A stretch of DNA of 64,000 nt, taken from positions 34,496,001-34,560,000 of the forward strand of contig JALJCS010000006.1 of the NCBI GenBank assembly GCA_023055355.1, read 5' to 3'. Below the pieces are notes generated by a model that worked only from the letters and a program-made list of their open reading frames with translations, did not search any database and was not told the origin of the DNA. The DNA is from Agelaius tricolor (taxonomy: Eukaryota; Chordata; Aves; Passeriformes; Icteridae). This document shows, in pieces, positions 35,220 to 48,352 of the stretch. Both the position numbers and the translations under genes were made by a program. Position 1 is the stretch's first letter. The number at the start of each line of letters is the position of its first letter.

Positions 35220-36362
35220 TCCTAACTGTTCATTCGCAGGGTTCTTTAGCACTTGTCACGTTTTGAAGACATGTATTTTATAGCCAAAGTGTAACTTAGA
35301 GTAGGGCAGGAAAGACTGTTAGCCAGTTTCCTCTCAAAGACTACTTTCAGCTAAACTTTTACCAACCAGTCCTTTGGTCAACAGTTCTCAGACATCAAAC
35401 CATCCTCCTGTGGATCTATTGCATTCATAATAATCCAAGTATTTGGCATCATGAAAATTGCAAAGGAAATGAAAAAGCCCATCCTGATCTGATCCCTGAA
35501 TCTTCCATCCTGACACTGGCTACAGATGCACCCTGACATTTTCGAGTAAAAGGCCCTACAGTTACATATGCTTGGATCTGATTGTCCACTCTTTTTCTTT
35601 TTCCACTGTTTCCCTCATCATGTTTGGTTTTTTACCCACTTACATGGAACTTGGATGGGAATCCTCTTTCTGGTGCTCAGTGGCTGTCTAAGAACAAATC
35701 ATACATCAAATCACACAGCTTCTTTTCAAGCCTGAGAAGCATTTTTCAAGCTACAGAGAAATTACTTTCTATACAATTGCTCCCATACAAATCAGTAGGA
35801 GAAGAGTGAATGGGAGACCCTGTGGGAGCAGGATGGCAGTGTAGAGGAGCTAGATGAAAGGCACTGGATTGCCCTAATTTCCTGGCATGTAAGAAGGTAA
35901 TTCACTTTGATAGCACATCACCACTGGTGGCTTTCCAACAGATGGGAAAGACTTGCTAGTTGAGGAAGTAAGTAATGTCACATGAAACATACATAATTTG
36001 CACTGAGAGAAAATGTAAGACCACTAGAGTTATTGTTTTGCTAACAATGATTCATGACAATGACACTTTGGAGAGTGTGGACCTGGGTTAGAAGTTATGA
36101 ATAAAATGCATTTCTGCTTCAGGGATCTGTTCTTGTATATGTTTTCTTGCTAACTTTAAGGAAGCTGTTGCAAACTAATCCTACTTAGTAATTATGATTT
36201 ACTTCAATTGGCTCCACTCTTCACATTATTTAAACTCAGATTTAAAGAATAATATCCACCTTGTTGCTTAACATAAATCCTGTTAAAATAACACACATTT
36301 AAAATGGCATTCTTGGCATTATGGAATAATCAAAGGGGAAGAAAAAAGCTTACCATAACATT
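35220..36362. other. Non-coding sequence, nothing recognised
   Basis: No repeat or coding frame could be identified in this unique-looking stretch leading into the AT microsatellite. Confidence 0.5.

Positions 36363-36420
<58 letters not shown>
36363..36420. repeat. (TA)n microsatellite
   Basis: A nearly perfect TA array with one G interruption (tatatgtata). It is self-complementary and able to extrude as a cruciform. The copy number is likely variable. Confidence 0.97.
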
Positions 36421-36424
<4 letters not shown>

Positions 36425-36778
36425 AGGAAAAAAAAAGATTGCGAGATATTTTAATGAAGACATCAGAGAATACATCTCTTAGCTGAAAAGAAGAATGTCT
36501 CCTGACAAAAGCCAGTTAAGGAGTGAATATATTTTTTTTTATTTAGACTTGAAAAATGTATATTCTTGAACAATATAAAAAAGATCGCGCCACTCCATCC
36601 ACCCAACCCAGTGTTCTTTTAGGGCTATGAAGCAGCTAAAGAAATATAGCGATATATGATGCATGGAAGCTTGATACTTCATGAAAGAAACATATAGACT
36701 GTGATTTTGCTGTTACCTAAGGCATGATATTGAAATATGTGTTCTGGAAGAGCTCTTTCTCAGCTTGCCTAGAGATTC

Positions 36779-36832
36779 TGGAACAAATTCTACTCCTGTT
36801 TACACCTCTGTAAATCTGGATTTACTAAATGA
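36779..36832. repeat. Degenerate MITE-like repeat
   Basis: 'gaacaaattctactcctgtt' then 'acacctctgtaaatctggatt' follows the order of the recurring amniote repeat (gggccaaattctgctc...ttacaccagtgtaaatctgga). This is one of the clearer copies in the window. Confidence 0.5.
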
Positions 36833-39800
36833 CAGGTGGTATCATTATCCCAAGCCTGTACACTCCTAGCTTAGAGCAGGACTTTGCCCTACATTAAAAG
36901 GCAAACTAATAGTAGCTATCCCATGAGATACCCTTGTTTTGTGCATTCCTCGTCCTGTACTTGAGGCTGTCAACCTACATGCTATCAACTCCCTTTTTAA
37001 AAATCAGTGTGAGAAGTCTTTCAGCCTGGGATAGCAAAGAGCCTCTGCTGGAGGCCCTGAAGGGCTGTACTGCTCTGATCTTTTTCCTTTTTTGCAGTAA
37101 GGATATGAATGCATTTGGACTTGCTTATCTGGTGGTTGTACAGCACAGAAATCCCAGTGGTGGAGGGGGTGCTGGGACAGGCACTGCAGGAATTTATGCT
37201 GCCCTGTATCTGCTGCCTTAGGACTGGCTAGGGTTTATTCAGTCAGGTGTCGCAGGTGTTTTGGATAGACATAACAAAATATGTTGAAGAGGCCAGAAAA
37301 CATCAGATGTAGTTGTAAATGTTTGCCTGTCTACTGACTGGGATGGCTAGACACTTGAAAATTAGTAGTCAGGAGACACACAAGTGCATGCACAGAACAG
37401 AATGAATTCTAAAATATATGTAATAAATGTGTGAAGTGACTACTGCAGGATGAGTGTGATTGCGGAAACAGCCAAGGGAGTGAGCACGAAACGTTCTGAC
37501 ATGCTCAGGACTTAAGCCACGTGAAAACAGCAGAAACATGTGCTGTCAAACTTGATTGTCCTTCATGTCCTGCATCTTCCCTCCATTCCTGTCTATTTAC
37601 CTGGGAAAGCAGGAATAGAGGGCTTTCCCCACACGGAGCCCAGGCACTCCTTCCATCTACTTCAGATGATGCATTTAAGGACAGTGTTCACTGTTAGCAC
37701 TTATATCTGAAATATCAACATGCTTGTGAGAAATTTGGTTAACGGTCTAAGCCCTGCCATTAGTCCTCTGTGTAAATATTTACACGATCATGACCACAGA
37801 TTCTAATTTCCTTTGAGCAAATAGTGTCTTGGTACTATAGCTGGCATATAGGGTGTTTTAACTTTGATAATCTAACAGTACAAAAATATCAAAAGGAAGT
37901 AGTAAAAGTTGAATGAAATGTAGAAGGAATCAGAGGAATTCTGCTATGTGCCAAAGCAACTATCTTTATATTGGTACAAGAGAGAAGTAGATGAAGAATT
38001 TAGAGAGAAGTTAGAAACAAGGCATACCTTGCCATATTGTGCAAACCCTAACTGAGGAAAATCCCTGCTGTCTTGGAACCTTGTAGGTACGGCAGGTGTG
38101 ATTAGAAGGCCTGTATGGTGGCACTGAAAATAGCACTTCAAAAGCTTTATTCTGAGAGAGAATAATTGATGCAGGATGTTTTATAGCATAGAATGGTAAC
38201 TGTCTTTAAATTTTATGCTTTTTAGGCTTTAAATGAAGATTTAAACTTTATAGTGTACATTTAACTTGGAGTTTTGCTGAAAACAATGGGTTATGTTCCT
38301 TAGGAGCTGTGACAAACTTTCAATTTATAACATGACAGTGAAAAATAGGTTGTGTCAACATAAGAATATTCTTTGCTGTGACAAGACAAAACTGTGGCTC
38401 ATCAGAATCATGTGGATACTGATCCTGCAATTTGATTTATCATTTATTTGTTCTGAAAATCTAGATTTAGGATTTGAACCAAGGATATTTATTATACTAT
38501 AACGTCAAAATATTGGGTGCCACTTGTATTTAACTGGAACAGACTAGTCAGGATTTAAAAAAAAATTAATTTGCCTGTGTTGTTTGAGGAAATGAGAGTG
38601 TGTAGGGAAAAGCTAGGGTCCCATCATGAAGAAATTGCATGGTAAATAGAGCTTTATTGTGTACCACAAAGAGGGAAGTTGAAGACTGTTTTCTTTTATC
38701 ATTCAGAGTCATTCTGGAAAATGGATGGTAAAAACTTCAAAGTCAAGTGCTTATTGATGTTTTTTCTTATAAAAATAGTACAGCACTTAACAGCCTCTGT
38801 ATTATGTACATTCTTTAGCATGAGTGGGTAGCTGTGTTAGTCAGCAGGACAAACTAAACAATAAAATTACTGATACATTTTTATAGACAAATCAAAACAA
38901 ATACCTGGGCTTTCAAAATCACTCAGGATACCTCTTTACAATAGGAACAGCCACAGAAGCCTGAGTGGTTCCAAATGTTGTGTCTACAGAATATTACTTA
39001 TAACAGCGGTGCAGCCAGAGTCCTATTGTGCAACAGCAGATCAAGCTGAAACACCTCTCAATTAATTGTGCAATTATTAAACACTGAGATTTCTGAGAAA
39101 AAATGTAGTTTGTAGGGGGAGTTCATACCTAGGTTTTTAGGCTTCAGCATGAGCCAGCAAGCATTTCAGTGTGGCATATAATTTTTAAACTGAAAATAAA
39201 TGTACAGGCCTAAGCAAAGAATTGGCTTCATGGGTGTGCTTCTTTGTCTGATTTGAACACCTATTCAAACAGCCAGAACTCCATATCTGTTTCCATATCC
39301 ATTCACAGGAGGAAGTTAGGTGATCTTTGAAGGATGATTTGAAATAATGTCTTAAGGAGGCACCTGGAGCCAGCCAGAAAGAAGCACAGGCATGGACATA
39401 CTGCTGGACTTTAATATGAAGATTACTGACCTCAGGTCTGTGGTCTACAGGACTGCTTCTGCCCCCAGGCAGCACCCCTAGGTCTCCACATACAGCCTGG
39501 AAAAAAAGTCTGTGTTATACTCCTGTCTGCCTGGCCTATGGGACAAGCTGCATTTTCATCCTTACAGATGAGAGAAAAAAGATAGCTTGCTTATGGAGAA
39601 AGAACCTGAATTGTTCACAGTTGCATTCTGTGGAGAAGGGGAAGGGATGTAGCCCCTTGAAACCTGGAAGAATTAGTTTATACTAGAGTGACACAAAAGG
39701 ACTGATGTGTTCAAAGTGATAGAAGACAATAAAATGTATTTAGGGCTTTTGGGTGTATCATTGTGAAGTCCAATTTGATCAATTTTAATAGAAATTGTAT

Positions 39801-39990
39801 TTTAGATTAGTCTTCAGGGCAGCCATCATCACGCCTCTTTAATTCTCAGAACCTATACATTTTTACTGCACGGATAAATATGCTTTGAAACTAATACAGT
39901 GTCATTGAATCCAATATATCTGTAGTGGAACCAATCCATGCATACTCAAGTCACTAAATTTTTAAGAAAATGAATAGATTTCCTTTCAAG
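36833..39990. other. Non-coding sequence, nothing recognised
   Basis: Three kilobases of unique-looking sequence. The plus frame 36934-37221 (95 codons) ends in a Gly-rich run but shows no domain. Confidence 0.45.
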
Positions 39991-39998
39991 GCATAATA

Positions 39999-40040
39999 TT
40001 TCCACTTACACCAGTAGCTTTTCATTGAAATCAATGCTTT
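39999..40040. repeat. Degenerate MITE-like repeat
   Basis: 'cacttacaccagtag' then 'ttcattgaaatcaatgc' matches the recurring repeat's 'ttacaccagtgtaactccattgaagtcaatgg'. Only the core half is preserved. Confidence 0.4.
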
Positions 40041-42710
40041 GTTTTCTAAACCAAACATATTTCAGTCCAGGTTCATCTACATACTGCTTGATTTATTTTT
40101 TTTTTTTTTGCTTTCTCATAATTAAACCCATTGAACTAAAGACAGTATTGGATGTCTAATGAAACCAACACATTTTCATAGGGACTACTTAGGGTGAGTT
40201 TAAGCCAGTGAATAGAATACACTGTGCTTCTCAGCATGATTTCATAAAATGAGCACTGTGAAGTGGAACATGCTTTTACAGACAATCTGCCTCAGGACTA
40301 TGAGACCATATTTTCCCATAAGTGGAATTTGAGGCCTTAAGGTTTTCTGCTCTTTTAGAGGATTTTGCTGTTTTATGGTAGCTAGGCAGGCTACAAGGAG
40401 GATAAGGAAGAGCTGGGGTGAAAGGATGAATGCTGGGTGAATGTTGACTGAATGCTAGGGCATTCTCAGAGGAAAAGAGAGTAGTCAGATGACCAGAGTG
40501 CTGCAGTGATGCTTGATCAGTTTAGCCAAACCTTGGGATTCAGCTAGGTGGTACATTTTAGAAAATTCTCTGGGTTATTCTGGATGTGGTGAAGTTGGCT
40601 GTCACACTGCAGTCACTCCAGCAGTCATCTGTTACCATCTTGCAGAGCTGTACCCAAACCGTGCGGTTTTTAGTTGGTGGCTGTGATCATTTCCATTACA
40701 TGTCAGGGCAACAGAGGAATTCTGGGGCAAATCCAGAATAACTCTACTTTGCTTGAGTTATTCTACAATTAAGCAGTGTAGCTGATCAGTTTGACTCAAG
40801 AAGTTGCCATGCACTGTAAACAAATGTACTGTAGACTGACACTGATTCATTTAATACAGTGCAAAAATAGATATTTGCCTCACAACTGAATAGAAAACAG
40901 CCACCATTTTGTTGTAGATGTTTTATTGTTGTTTTGGCAGAGGTCAGATGTCATTTTGTAGTTCTCCATGGAGTTAGTAGGTTTCTGAATCTACTTACAA
41001 GGGAAAGCAGCCTAAGAAAGGAAGGAGAAGGCTGTATACAGAACTGTGTGCTCTTTAGAACAAAAGTGCTGATGGAGCTGTGGAAATGAGGCCTTTAAGT
41101 TTCTAAGAAGCAAAAACTTTGGCATTTTGTGAACAATAGAGGTGTTCACAGCAGTTTCTTCCAAACTGTATGGCACTTTTCAGCTAGGATTGTGTGCAGT
41201 TTATGTCAAAACATTTCAGTGAAGAAATACAAATACAGACTAATGTTTGACTTCTTTTGTTGTGTTGAACTGGAGCCAGAGAAAGTATTTATATAAAAAT
41301 CCACTTGTGAAATGCATAACCCTCTCAATGTGACTTATATGTCTGAGACTTACAGAGAATTCAAGCTGATTGACAGAAAATACTGCTCTTATGGTGTCAG
41401 AATGTATTATCATGCTTATACAGAAATACAGCCTTCCCTTTTCCCACCAATGTACGTGTTCATTGTCATTATGTTCTGGTATACTGGAGACGTCCAGGTA
41501 CTGAAATACCCAATTTGCTAGGACCTAAAGCTACCACAAAAATATATTAGACAACCAGATGGATAATTCAGCTTGTTGGTTTAAAAAAGTGTGAATTAAA
41601 TCTTCAGTATTTGAAGCCTGATCTAAAAAAAAAATTTATTCTGTGGGGTCAAAACTGCCATTCAGTGAAGGAGAGAAAAACAAGAACTGAGACAATTAGG
41701 AAAGCTTTCCACGCTTGTGCTACAGTCAGTTAGTTAGTTTCTCTTCCTTTCTTCCCTGTCTCCCCACGCTAGGCTCATGCACATCAAGCAACTGACAGTG
41801 CAGCCTACAGATAGATCATGAGCAGATTACATGTGTCTTTATGTATCTGGCACACAGGTGCTATCTGCTTTTTGCCAAATAGCTTACATTAAAGCAAATA
41901 AATTTTGTGTTATGGGTCCTCTATGAGAATGACCATGTCATTCAGTTGCTCCCACTGCCTCATTTCTTTTCCCTTATGCCAGAGGACGCTCTTCAGACCA
42001 CTTGCAGTACTTTTATATTTTCCCTTTGATCTTATACCACTTTCTTATTCCCCTCTGCTCTGCTGAGATGTGACACTGTCATGCACCTTTTCCTATTTGT
42101 TAAAGACTACAAGGATTTTGCACGTGGAAGGATTGTTATCTGAATGAAGAGGAGGAAGAGACAGTTGGCTCTTGATAGTTTTAGTATCATGACCATTTTT
42201 ATCAAGTGGGTGGCCTGCACTGGCACTCAAAAATGTTCTCTCAGTGACAGAGTGGAAAAGTGTGTCAGTTCTTGCAAACGGGCAGCACCTTGAAGAGTAG
42301 ACAGAGATAAGTGTCACTTCAGAGGAAAAGTACAGTAAAAGAGCTGCTTGCAGAAGTAACCTGAGTGCTGTATCACACGTGCAGATTCACACTGGGAATG
42401 TGGCACAGAGAAAGGACAAGAACATCAACTTCCATGTTTCTGGCCCAGTGTCGGTGGCAAGCAAGAGGGAGACAAGGGAGGGACAAAGCCATAGAAGGGC
42501 CTCAATAAAAGTATAAGATAGGTCAGCTTGATGTGGGAGATCCTTGTATTCTTAATTTCATAAAATTATAATTTACACAGTGATTTAGCTGCCATAAGCA
42601 GCTACATCTGTGGATGACATCCATCACTCCTCTCCCAACCAAACCTGGCTCTTGGAGTTTCCCTGTAACTTGTGTTTCACACAGTAGAGAAGCGCTTTTA
42701 CACTTTCTAT
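40041..42710. other. Non-coding sequence, nothing recognised
   Basis: Unique-looking sequence up to the LTR. A short T run lies at about 40095-40109. No coding frame beyond about 75 codons. Confidence 0.45.
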
Positions 42711-42967
42711 TGGGTCTGGCTGAGATGGGGTTCATTTTTCCCTGGCAGCCCTCAGTGCTGTGCTTTGCATTGGTAGCTAGAAAGGTGTTGATAACACATC
42801 AGTGTTTTGGGTACTTCTGGGCAGCACTGGCACAGCACCAACACTGTCTTTCTAATGTTCTCCCCACCCTTCATCAAGGGGCTGGAAGTGGGCAAGATCC
42901 TAAGAGGGGACACAATTAGGCAAACTGACCTAAATTAACAAAAGGGATATTCAATACCGTGTGATGA

Positions 42968-42974
42968 TATAAAA
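42968..42974 (+). promoter_or_regulatory. LTR TATA box
   Basis: TATAAAA within the LTR at the position where related avian LTRs carry 'ataaaagctgggg'. It would have directed retroviral transcription. Present activity is unknown. Confidence 0.6.
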
Positions 42975-43127
42975 GCTATGGGAGGGAAGATGAAGTGGGG
43001 AAATTTGTTGTTATAAAATGTTTACCTTCCAGACCAAATTCTTCACATGCTGAAGCTGTGGTTCCCAGGAAATGGCTGGGAATTGCCTGTGGGAAGTAGT
43101 GATTATTTTTTTCTCCTTTTGGGGAAT

Positions 43128-43182
43128 TCTTTTTCTTTTTTTCTTTTTCTTTTTTTTTTCTTTTCCTTTTTTTTTTTTTTTT
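43128..43182. repeat. Pyrimidine tract inside the LTR
   Basis: Pure C/T for about 55 bases, ending in a T run. It replaces the shorter T/G/C-mixed segment expected at this place in related LTRs, so it likely grew by slippage after insertion. Confidence 0.85.
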
Positions 43183-43315
43183 AATTTAGTAAACTGCTTT
43201 ATCTCAACCTACTAGTTATTTTCCATCTTATTTTCTCTCTCCTGTCCTGCTGGGAAGGGGAGTGACAGAGCAGCTTGGTAGGCATCTGGCATCCAGCCAA
43301 GGTCAACCCACTACA

Positions 43316-43887
43316 CACCTCCACATGTCTTATACAGCACCATGTGTATGGACTGCATTCCTAAACCAGAGCGTGATTCACTTGATACAGTTTTTCTATC
43401 ACTTATTGTGATATTGTAGAACAAAGTTTGGGGTGGCTGCTATGAAGCAGCAGTGGATTAGCTGCTGCAACTCTTTCTACTGTAACATTTTTCTTAGTAA
43501 GTCAATGGGCTAATGAAAAACTAAGGCATTCTTTCATTTCACTCTGTGTTTTTATGCTATGCTTGCAGGTATTTATGCTTCCCACACACATAGACAATGA
43601 TCTCAATTACATGACAGGGCCAACTTGTAACAGAAAACCCAAAATCCTGAGTTTTACATCTTATCAGGAATTAATACTTGCATAAGCTAATGCTCATAGA
43701 GGAACAATGATGAAATTCAACTGTGGCATTGAATTCTCTACCTAGAATAAAGAGTCAATTTAGGATGATGTATCCTTTCAATGGATGACCTATGAACAGC
43801 ATTCGGAGAACAAGTGCACTCCTCTCACCTGAGGCATTAGCTTGAGACATGAATCGTGTAGGAAGCTCTGGAAATTTACACAAAATT
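43316..43887. other. Non-coding sequence, nothing recognised
   Basis: No internal retroviral sequence follows the LTR, and no other element was identified. Confidence 0.5.
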
Positions 43888-43932
43888 GGAGGAAGTTGGG
43901 CTGAAGTAATTATGGAGGAAGTTGGGCTGAAG
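43888..43932. repeat. Perfect 19-base direct repeat, period 26
   Basis: ggaggaagttgggctgaag occurs at 43888-43906 and again at 43914-43932, separated by taattat. This is a short local duplication, recent enough to show no mismatch. Confidence 0.9.
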
Positions 43933-46289
43933 ACTGTGGCTCAATCTTATTCTTGCAATCTTTCCATCAGATTTTGCTGTTACACGAGTCTTTGCCCCTA
44001 AAACTCAAGGAATTATGTATTTTGCCAGAAAGTTTTTTGTTCTTCTCCCAGGATGGCAAGAGGTTACATGAGGTCATTTTCAGCATACTGAATAGAAAGC
44101 TGTATTCTAATGCTTGATGATTTCAGCCAAGAACTAAATGAGAAAAGTGATGATAAAGTACCTGTTACGCTGAAATTCAAAATATGCCAGCTCTGAATCC
44201 TACTCAGAAGGTAGAGATTTTTTTTTTCTTCAAAAATATATACATTTCATTTTCAAGTCTCAGCCACATTTCCATTTGGTGACTAATTTTCCCCATATGC
44301 AACTAGGGGAAGAAGGGTGAAGGCTTTCAGATTTAAATAAAAGAGTATTACATAGGAAGCTAATTTGCAAACCAGAAGCTTTATGAGAAGCAGGATAACT
44401 AACTGTCCTCACAATAGAAAGAGAAGTGGAAGAACAATAACGACTGTTCACTGACAGTTTGAGAAACGATAAGAGCTACTAGCAGCAGTACATACACTTC
44501 CATTCTCATCCAAGAGAAGTGTTATCTAAAATGAAGTAGAGCAGCTATAACTGATAATAATGATTTTTATCATAGCCATGACCGCTATGAACCTGGTCAA
44601 TGGGATAAGAGCAGGACAAGTGGAAGATGAAGCATATAAATAATGTGTAAAAGCAGGACAATAAGCAGTACTTGAGAGAGTACCATGTTTCCTCAGTCAT
44701 GTTCAAAGGTCGTTTTAGAGAGCAGCTCTTTATGTGGTGGATTCAAAAATAACATACAAAGCCCTCCAAGAGGGCTCCACCTACTGAGCAGGGACAAGGG
44801 GACAGAGGAAAGGCCACCCTGGACAGATTAACCTTCATCTCATCTGGAGTCCACTTTCTGGGCCAAGCAGATGAACGAAGTAGATGAGAAAATTTGAAAA
44901 AAACCTCATTTCTCTATCTAATGATGCTTTAATATTCGTGAGAGACAATATCTTTCCCTTTCAAGCACTGATCTCTTCACATTATTGGGCAGACACTCTG
45001 GCATCTGCAGGGCAGTCAGAAAGTGGGCATGGACTCACGCATCTTTCCAAAATGTAGGCTTGCACAGAAACAAAACAAAACCACATTAAGCCTCAAAACT
45101 GAGTCCTAAATATTAGAATGAACAAAGTAAAGCTGAAATTCTCTATCTGGTGTTGCTGGAATCCATACTTACAAGTGATTTACATAACTATACTCTATCT
45201 GATCAACTCAAATGTAGTCACTCTTGGTACATCAAAATGTATTTGTGCCTTACCAGAGAGTAGATTAACTTTGCAGATACTAATAACTACAGAATGGCAG
45301 GATTTAGGCTAGGGAAACTGCCTCATCCTTAACTGTAGAGGCACACACAGTTTACTTCATATCCCAGGGGAATATGATACAAATCTACAAACAGATAAAA
45401 CACCAAAGATATTATTTAGACACACGACACTGCCACCGTGAACATAATTACTGGATTTCTTGCACAGGTTTTTTTTGCCTTCCCATCACCTCCCTTCAAA
45501 AACGTGTGTTGTGAACTGCCATGTTCTGCAGCTCTGTTTTACACACAGGTGGCACTTCGATAGGGTCATACACGTTCACGCCCCGCTGAGAAAGCACTGA
45601 CAACCCTTTGCTTGTTCCCTGCTATATCGTCACTGACACAGTGTAAATCAAGCACCGTACAACCACTCTTGTGGGCGCTGTCCCATAATAAAAGTGGGAC
45701 ATTCCTCTGGGAAGGGGAGAGTGGAAGTGAAACATATGCTCGTGGAGGCAGGAGCTGGACCTTAACAATTTAAAAAAACCCAGTATTTCCACCATGGCTA
45801 TTTAAAATCCCTGTCCTCCCTTTATGTATTTTTAAGTGCATACTCATGTAAATACATCTGATCATATGGCAAATGTCACACTCTATGAAGAGAAAATATG
45901 ATGGCTTCGCCTGAGGGAAGAATCAGCCTTTCCACCATGGCCAGGCCATTCCTGGGTTGTCAGGTAAGGCCCCGCTGCTTAGGGTGGTTTTCCTGTCACA
46001 CCAAAGTCAACATACTGGCTATGAAAAGTGAATTCATCTTGAGCACGCTGGAATACCTTCATTTGGGAGGAACTCATAAGAAATTCCCATTCTTTATAAA
46101 TGATTTGCCATGTGCAAAATAATACTCACAGTGGAAGGCAACTTTGAAAACAAGGAATATATTTGTCAATAATCTTAATTCACCCATCCAGTAATGAGGT
46201 ACACAAGAAGTTAGCTACACATACAGTGTTTTCCGAAACTATTTCATGAAAGAAAATGTAAACAAAGTGAATTAACAAAATATATTTTT
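43933..46289. other. Non-coding sequence; CpG-bearing patch near 45420-45735
   Basis: No gene is seen. The patch 45420-45735 keeps more CpG than its surroundings (for example acacgttcacgccccgctg) and contains 'cccataataaaagtggg'. It could be a conserved element or an unrecognised younger repeat. Confidence 0.4.
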
Positions 46290-46525
46290 TTCTATAGAGT
46301 AATTTTCTAATTTTTCCGTTGTGCAGCAGCTGCTGTTGCCATGCTGTCATTGCTGTTGCTATGTATTTTTGAGTGTGCCAAGATGTAATTGGCTACTTCA
46401 GCATATATAAACTATTGGTAGAGATGTTTCTATGGAAAACCACATCTTTTTTTGATTGGTTCATGCTGAAAGTAGATGTGCTTAGCTATTATCTCAATTT
46501 AAATTGAAACCAACAGGTTTTAAGT
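46290..46525. other. Candidate conserved non-coding block
   Basis: Contains a run of gct/gtt-type words (gcagcagctgctgttgcc, then 'attgctgttgctatg'), 'atgtaattggctac', 'tttgattggttcatgc' and 'caatttaaattgaaacc', in a stretch without simple repeats. This texture is typical of vertebrate developmental enhancers, but the call is a guess without an alignment. Confidence 0.22.
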
Positions 46526-48318
46526 CTCATAATGCAATGAAGCCACGTGCTATTCATCATGGTGGAACTGAATTGAGGCAAGAACTTTTATGTCGACATT
46601 ATGATAGAATATGAGTGAGATTGCATCTCCATGGTCTCCAAATGTTTCTGTAGTCCTTAGCAAGCTTTTTGATTCACTGTGAATTGTATTTGCTCTGAAA
46701 ATAGGGCTGTTTCCTGGTCTTGCCTGACATAACTTGCAGGCTACTGAGTCAAAACTCATTTCAGACTAGTTATGTATTTTGCCTGAGGACCTTTTATAAA
46801 GAATTATTGACTTGTGCAATGCAACTAAGCATCTAAAAGTCTTTTGAAAAGATTGACTAATACCTATGGAAATTGTGTCAAACTCATCAGGTTAGAGGTT
46901 TGTAAAGCCGGACAATTTTGTATAAGGATGAGATTTTGGGAGGATGAAGGATTCATCATTTCAGCTGGGGAAGGGTTTTAGTTATCTGCTTTGGACATGC
47001 CATATGATGCTGATCTGCAAAGCATAGATGTACGTCTGGCCTCAGAAGTCCTGGGGTAGGTGAGACACACCATGTAGTAAGTATTAATTTCAGACTCATA
47101 CCACTGAGCTTTTCTACAGCCAGGATGATAGAATCTGTCTAAAAAACATTATTCATATTTATGCTAATAATCGTTTTATAACTAAAGTTTACTTAGGTTA
47201 CTTGAAAACCTGCTACAGCCCAAATATAGACAGAACATAAGGTGAGGCCTAATGCGAGGTACACAAATACATGACTGCAAACACTATCGGATTAATTTTT
47301 GAGAACAAGTGACATGTTGTGCAACCTTGGTTTCATAATTCTGTCTTACTTAAATACTTTCTCATTGTAGAAGTTAAAATAAAATTTGGGGGTTTTTGGA
47401 CACTCTGAGATTATAGAAATGTATTTCCAGAGGGAAATCTGCAAGTCCTCCCCTGTAGGAGGTGGCTGAAGTGTTATTTAGACTTAAATGAAATGAGACA
47501 TGATTGAAGGGTTGTTAAGAAGGGACTAAACAGTGTTGGGTTACATCACAGAAAAAATGAATTATCATCTGCCTGGCTCATGATATGTCTTTAACTATTA
47601 CCTATGCGGGTACTCTGTCTTATGTTTTGTGCACCTCAGAATCTCTTAATTTATTAGCAAGTCAGACTGTTCCTTTTTATTATTCCTGAAACTTCTTGTC
47701 TTTGACTATTGGTCTGATTCTTGTTCTATTACATCAAAGATTATTCTTTTTATTGGACCTTTTTTTCTTTTTCTTTTTTTTCCTTTTCCACTCTCTTTGT
47801 CAGAACAATTACCCAACTCAGTGTTGGAGAGCACAAACCTAAAGCTTTGGAGATAAATTTGTCTTTCTTTTTTTCTCTTTAAGTCATGGGAAGATCATAC
47901 TATCTGCCCGAGAAGAATTTAATTTCTCTCATCTGTAAGCTGTACAGTTGGAAAGAAATTGTATAAAGAAAAGATGAGTTGGTTATGGTCTTTAGTATTG
48001 ACTAGGTATTGAAATTTACTAGTCATAACATGAGTCAATCTGCAAAAAGAGAAGATTTTTCTTTAAGAAGGAAATTTATATATTAAGGTCACCAACCCAC
48101 CATTTTAAATATTTGCTCTTCCCTAGAAATCTTAATTGGGAGTAATAAAAACGTTATGATAGTGTAAAGTTTAAAAAGTCAGAGTAAGTTTTGCAGTGGT
48201 GTGAACTGCAAATGCTCTTTTAGAATATCACATTTTAATTTAAATTTTTCATTTAAAAGATGTTACACTGATATCGTGATGCACACATGGAACACAATGT
48301 GTGGAAAGGCTGTCCATG

Positions 48319-48320
<2 letters not shown>
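46526..48320. other. Non-coding sequence, nothing recognised
   Basis: Includes a pyrimidine-rich tract at about 47758-47792. No gene or repeat family identified. Confidence 0.45.

Positions 48321-48350
<30 letters not shown>
48321..48350. repeat. (CA)n microsatellite
   Basis: An uninterrupted CA run of about 14 units, followed by 'taca'. It accounts for the His/Thr repeat in the overlapping open frame. Confidence 0.97.

Positions 48351-48352
<2 letters not shown>

Larger units (their letters stand above)
42711..43315 (+). mobile_element. Avian ERVL-type solo LTR, plus strand
   Basis: The text from TGGGTCTGGCTGAGATGG through 'gtagctagaaaggtgttgat', 'gggtacttctgggcagcact', 'gacctaaattaacaaaagg', the TATA box and 'ttatctcaacctactagtta' to the ...CTACA end follows in order a long terminal repeat that is very common in bird genomes and is assigned to ERVL-like retroviruses. 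It begins TG and ends CA. TATAAAA at 42968-42974 is well placed for the U3/R promoter, and 'tttagtaaactgc' sits where the polyadenylation signal (tattaaactgc) normally is, so that signal is altered. A C/T tract at 43128-43182 has expanded. No gag, pol or env sequence flanks either side, so it is a solo LTR left by recombination. I could not see a clear 5-base target duplication. Divergence is moderate. Confidence 0.85.

Noticed and set aside
34788..35252. Longest open frame of the window (154 codons, minus strand)
   Set aside because: It arises from a G/A-rich plus strand. The product is Ser/Pro/Leu low complexity with no domain, and it overlaps open frames on the other strand.
43316..44000. 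Internal retroviral genes after the LTR
   Set aside because: No gag, pol or env-like frame or primer-binding site is visible after 43315, so the LTR is solo.
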